From Actinomycetospora sp. TBRC 11914 (GTDB taxonomy: Bacteria > Actinomycetota > Actinomycetes > Mycobacteriales > Pseudonocardiaceae), in assembly GCF_012933465.1 (NCBI RefSeq), contig NZ_JABBND010000001.1:1-64000 (forward strand): 64,000 bases of DNA. The letters run 5' to 3'. Of this stretch, positions 60,654 to 64,000 are shown piece by piece. The notes under the pieces are model-generated. The model saw nothing but the letters and a program-made list of their open reading frames with translations. It did not search any database and had not been told where the DNA came from. The position numbers were made by a program, and so were the translations under genes. Within the stretch, counting starts at the first letter, position 1. The number at the start of each line of letters is the position of its first letter.

Positions 60654-61363
60654 GTGACGACGAGCCCCGAGCCTACGGACCTCGAGGGACAGGTGAACGC
60701 GTTCGCCGACGACCTGACCGCGACCGTCCGCGCCCTCGTCCCCGGATGCGATCGCTTCGAGGCTGGAGTGCTGGCTGCCGACGACGATGGCAGCGGACGG
60801 ATCAGCGTCAGGCAGACCCCCAACACGGGGGGGGTGCCGCTCAAGGTCAACGGCGAACCGCTGCTGACGCTGACCGTGTCGATGTTCCTGTTGTGGGACG
60901 CGCCGGGGGCAGTACATCGCCGTCGACGACTCTGAGTTCAAGGTCTGGGAAGGCGCCCAGGCCAAGGGCGAGCCGCTGCTCCGCTACGAGTACCTGCGGT
61001 GGCCGCGGCCGACGACGTTCCCGGCGCCCACCTACAGGTCCACGGGCACGGGACGCCATCGCCCACCTCATGTCGCGCGCGGGAACTGGCACGAGACGTG
61101 GCCGCAGGCGCGCTAAGAGCGACGCCGTGCCGCGGATGAGTGAGCTGCACCTCCCGCTCGGTGGGCCACGATTCCGCCCGTGCCTCGAGGACGTCCTCGA
61201 GATGCTGGTGAACGAGTTCGGGGTCGAGTGCACCCCCGAAGGACTCACGGCCTTGCGGGACGCCCGCGAGCAGTGGCGTGGCGTACAGCTCGCCACCGCG
61301 ACCAGGGACGCTCCGGAGCACGCCATCCGGGCCCTGGCGGAGCTCGGGTACTCGGTGAGCTAG
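60654..61363 (+). pseudogene. Frameshifted conserved actinobacterial hypothetical gene
   Basis: A single protein can be reassembled from three frames. VTTSPEPTDLEGQVNAFADDL to TLTVSMFLLWDAPG (from GTG 60654) is continued in the next frame by GQYIAVDDSEFKVWEGAQAKG and LRYEYLRW. After about 61040 it continues in a further frame as RDAIAHLMSRAGTG and SELHLPLGGPRFRPCLEDVLEMLVNEFGVE to LGYSVS and TAG at 61363. I recall proteins of this shape in actinobacteria, but no function. Two or more frameshifts suggest decay after acquisition. An IS481 element abuts its stop codon. Confidence 0.75.
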
Positions 61364-62352
61364 ATGTTCGAGCCGGACAGGTTGGTCAAGCGGGTGATCG
61401 GGGGCTTCCGCTCGGTGGCGCTGTGGGGCCGGTGGTGGTTGTACTCGTGCAGCCAGCCCGGCAGCGCCTTCCGCCGCTGGGATTCGCTCAGATAGAGGCG
61501 GCGGAAGGCCCACCCGGCGGTCATGGTGCGGTGGAAACGTTCGATCTTGCCGTTCGTCTGGGGTCGGTAGGGCCGGGTCCGCTTGGGCACCACGCCGAGC
61601 TCGGCGCAGGCGTCGCGCCAGGCGTGCGAGCGGTAGGCCGACCCGTTGTCGGACAGCACCCGTTCGACGGTCACGCTGCGGGCGGCGAACCAGGCCACCG
61701 CGCGCACCAGCACGCCGATGGCGGTGGCGGCGGTTTCGTCGTCGTGGACCTCGGCGTAGGCCACCCGGGAGTGGTCGTCGATCACGGTGTGGACATACGC
61801 GGTCCCGATCTTGGGATTGTGGTGCCGGTTGCGGGGCTTGCCGGCGGTGCCAGCCCGGTTCTTGAGGCCTTGACTGCGTCCGACGTAGCGCCATCCGCCC
61901 TGGTCGGGGATGTTGCCGGGCTTCTTGACATCGACGTGGATGATCGAGCCGGGATAGGGGTGTTCGTAGCGGCGCACCGGCTCCCCGGTCGCTCGATCAA
62001 CATGGGAGAGCCGGCTGATCCGGCAGCGGCGCAGCACCTGGTGCGCGGTCGAGGACGCGACCCCGACCCGCGCGGCGATCTCGAGTGGGCCCAGACGCTG
62101 CTTCCACCGCAGGTGCACGATCTTGCGCACCACTGGCTGCGGGGTCTTGCGCGGCATCCGGTGCGGGCGGCTCGAGCGGTCGGCCATGCCGGCCTCGCCT
62201 TCGGCCTCGTAGCGGGCCGCCCAGCGTTTCGCGGTCGGCCAGGACACCTGGAACCGGGTCGCGGCCTGCGAGACCGGGCAGTGCCCGTCGACGATCAGAC
62301 GCGCGAGCTTCAATCGGGCTCGCGGGGTCAGGGCAGCGTTAGCGTGGGCCAC
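61360..62352 (-). mobile_element. IS481-family transposase
   Basis: The 330-residue protein appears intact. A helix-turn-helix N terminus (KLARLIVDGHCPVSQAATRFQVSWPTAKRW) precedes an integrase-core DDE domain, with IIHVDVKKPGNIPD (first Asp), RVLSDNGSAYRSHAW (second Asp) and NGKIERFHRTMTAGWAF (Glu). NHHRPHSATERKPP is the IS481 C-terminal signature. GGAGG precedes the GTG at 62352. Its stop overlaps the stop of the convergent pseudogene by three bases. Exact IS ends and target duplication could not be defined by eye; the right end should lie near 62400-62440. Confidence 0.88.
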
Positions 62353-62982
62353 GGAGGACCTCCCGGTCGGTGTGGAAGCCGTCAGACAGCTCCACAGCAC
62401 TCCCGAGAGGTCCTCCCCTCAAGATCATTCAGACCGTGTCATCGCACGCGTTCAACCAACGTGTCCGGTCAGTACAGCTAGAACGGCCAAGAGGTCGAGC
62501 CGCCTGGGACGCCGTGGAAGGCAAGGTTTCTCCAGACCGATCAGCGTCCCCGGAGCATGTGGAAATGTCGGTAACGCACACCCCGGGGCGATCGAACAAA
62601 GCGGCGTGGTCAGCAGTGCGCGCCGACGTAGCGCCCGCCGCGGGTTGATCATCCCGACGACACGCAATCGCGTCGCGAAGGCCTGTCTGACGGTCTGGTC
62701 GCGGTTGCGCTACGGCCCGGTCTCCCTGAGCGGCGGGGTGATGCTCGTCGTCGCAGCTGGGATGGCTGCGAGCAGACTGACTCCGCGCAGAGGCCATCGC
62801 GCGGAGTAGGGCCGTCCGGTCGCAACGCAGCCCCGTGAAGCCGACGGTGTTAGCACTGTCAATCGGTCCACAGCGCTCGGCATTGTCCGTGCGCGGCTTT
62901 GACGGCTTCGTAACGGATGGCGTCTTCTAGCGCGAGCGGGTTCGAGCGGGCAGGCGTGTGGGGCCGGCGTCGGCAGGCGGAG

Positions 62983-63011
62983 TTGACATAGAGCGACTTA
63001 TCGGATAAGTA
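62983..63011 (+). promoter_or_regulatory. Putative promoter with 15-bp palindromic operator
   Basis: TTGACA (62983-62988), a 17-base spacer and TAAGTA (63006-63011) resemble a housekeeping promoter. A perfect palindrome ACTTATC-G-GATAAGT (62996-63010) spans the spacer and -10 element, where a bound dimer would block polymerase. No convincing gene follows on the plus strand, so the target may have decayed or be short. Confidence 0.45.
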
Positions 63012-63541
63012 GGCGCGTCTATACTGGTTCGTGCATCGGGTGAGCCTAGTTGCGACGATCCGTTGCCCGGGGCCCGGCGGCTCTGGAAGTGAGCGCAGGG
63101 GACAACTCACGGAAAGGCCGCGTTCTACTGCCGGCCAAAGCGGCCATTGTCCACGACACGGCAAGACGTCGATCCCGCGGCCTGTCTCTGTCTGCGCCGA
63201 TTGACCGCATCCCGAAGCTGTCGAACGGGCGAGCCGCGCTCGGCCTCACGACCCGACTCGATACAGTGCGCGGACACTGCGGTGCCGCAGCTCACACCAG
63301 AGATCTCAGCGGCGCAGCTCAGCGTGTCATCACTCAAGCGTTACTCGACCGAAAGTCGGGGCCCGCCTCACCGCAGCGACACGACCCCAACCGGCCGGTC
63401 GATCACACCCTCAGCTGCACTCCAATTCCGGAAGAGCCCCTTACACGCCCACTTTGACCCCAAGGGGCTTTACGCATCGAGTGCGGGAGGAGTGGAGGAC
63501 GGGACGAGCACCCAGCCCCGATCGGGCTCGCTCTGACGTGC

Positions 63542-63579
63542 CTTCTGATCCGTAGTTACGTGCCGACCGCGTGCATGCC
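63542..63579. repeat. 38-nt island repeat, right copy
   Basis: Same orientation as 53664-53701 and 36 of 38 positions identical, including CTTCTGATCCGTAGTTACG. Both copies lie in gene-poor sequence. Confidence 0.75.
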
Positions 63580-63816
63580 CACTAGCGCTCCGGCCCTCGC
63601 CGACCCATGCACACCCCAGTTGATCTATCAGGGGTGTCGTCGTTGACACCAACGAAGTAGCGGGCCCTGACGCGGCTAGTGCTCTCTGGGCGCTCATCGC
63701 TGTCGCCCTGCTGTCGTGAGGGGCAGCTCCCGGCCTCCGTACATCCGGTGACAGGGACAACATTGACCCGAAAGGCCGCATCCGACGCAGCGCCGCCGAG
63801 TGTTTGATTACTAGCC

Positions 63817-64000
63817 GTGGCGAGTGTGTCTCCCGGGGAGGGCGGAGGACCTGACTCCGCCTACGTGTTGCGGTTAAGGCCGTTGACCAAGCTCAAACAC
63901 TTCGGCGCTCTGTACTGGGGCGCGGTCGGCGAGGTCAGCGCCGCGCAGTTAGTGCTGGCAGCAGGCAGTCGCGAGGAGCCGCTGCGCTTGTGGGATCCCG
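63817..64000 (+). CDS. Partial open frame running off the window
   Basis: A frame from GTG at 63817 stays open to the window end (61 codons): MASVSPGEGGGPDSAYVLRL, RPLTKLKHFGALYWGAVGEVS, then AAQLVLAAGSREEPLRLWDP. I recognise no family. Its composition is more protein-like than nearby frames. It is truncated at the right edge, so start and extent are uncertain. Confidence 0.4.
   Translation, partial: MASVSPGEGGGPDSAYVLRLRPLTKLKHFGALYWGAVGEVSAAQLVLAAGSREEPLRLWDP

Larger units (their letters stand above)
62353..63816. other. Gene-poor island segment
   Basis: No gene is supported over about 1.46 kb. Open frames on both strands give arginine/proline/serine-rich translations without family similarity. 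The segment contains the putative promoter-operator at 62983-63011 and the right copy of the 38-nt repeat at 63542-63579. It may consist of decayed sequence between mobile elements. Confidence 0.5.

Noticed and set aside
62859..63164. Minus-strand 101-codon open frame
   Set aside because: It spans the promoter-like palindrome and has no family similarity or ribosome site I can support.
50629..64000. Right attachment site repeating the tRNA-Lys 3-prime end
   Set aside because: I looked for a copy of the TTCGAGTCCCTGACGGCGC region downstream and did not find one in this window.

Overview
The window is a very GC-rich actinobacterial chromosome segment. GTG starts are common and most adjacent genes overlap as ATGA or GTGA. 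A WhiB regulator of the WhiB3 type, SigB/SigF-like sigma factors with RsbW-type and STAS partners, a Bpa-type proteasome activator and a WS/DGAT acyltransferase point to a proteasome-bearing, mycolata-related actinomycete. Pseudonocardiaceae (Pseudonocardia or Actinomycetospora-like) is my best guess by inference only.

Region 1 (1-5.9 kb) holds a tRNA-Arg and ordinary metabolic genes: a metallophosphoesterase, a sugar-nucleotide epimerase, a deoxyribosyltransferase-like enzyme, a wax ester/triacylglycerol synthase and a gluconokinase-like FGGY kinase. Region 2 (5.93-15.9 kb) is a compact selenocysteine locus. It runs tRNA-Sec (selC), a formate dehydrogenase alpha subunit with an in-frame UGA (codon 190) and a SECIS hairpin, its iron-sulfur and NrfD-type membrane subunits, a DUF318-type permease, selA and selB. 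selD is not in the window. Region 3 (16-20 kb) holds a STAS / RsbW / sigma-factor operon, whiB3 with a SigB-type promoter, bpa and a STAS-kinase fusion. Region 4 (20-25.5 kb) has topoisomerase IB, a RecQ-like helicase, a small protein of unknown function and malQ.

Region 5 (25.6-38.5 kb) is a heptose-type glycan locus, unexpected in an organism with no evident LPS. It has two HldE-like bifunctional kinase/nucleotidyltransferases, a GmhA-like isomerase, a GmhB-like phosphatase, two GT9 (heptosyltransferase family) proteins and three other glycosyltransferases. A second RsbW/sigma pair sits inside it. Region 6 (38.5-50.4 kb) carries an OYE-family flavoenzyme, membrane proteins, an FAD monooxygenase, an ATP-dependent DNA ligase, an acyl-CoA reductase / acyl-CoA synthetase / acyl-CoA dehydrogenase-like run and oligoribonuclease. 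tRNA-His and tRNA-Lys follow.

Region 7 (50.6-64 kb) looks like an integrated island. A tyrosine recombinase lies directly after tRNA-Lys, followed by decayed genes (a pentapeptide-repeat protein, an IS256-type transposase and another frameshifted gene), an apparently intact IS481-type element, and a visibly less GC-rich core. The core encodes a predicted three-TM protein, a small acidic partner and a 1273-residue CHAT-protease / STAND-NTPase / TPR protein that is the best candidate for an undescribed immune system. Short palindromic and dispersed repeats recur through the window, and two families lie inside coding sequences in frame.
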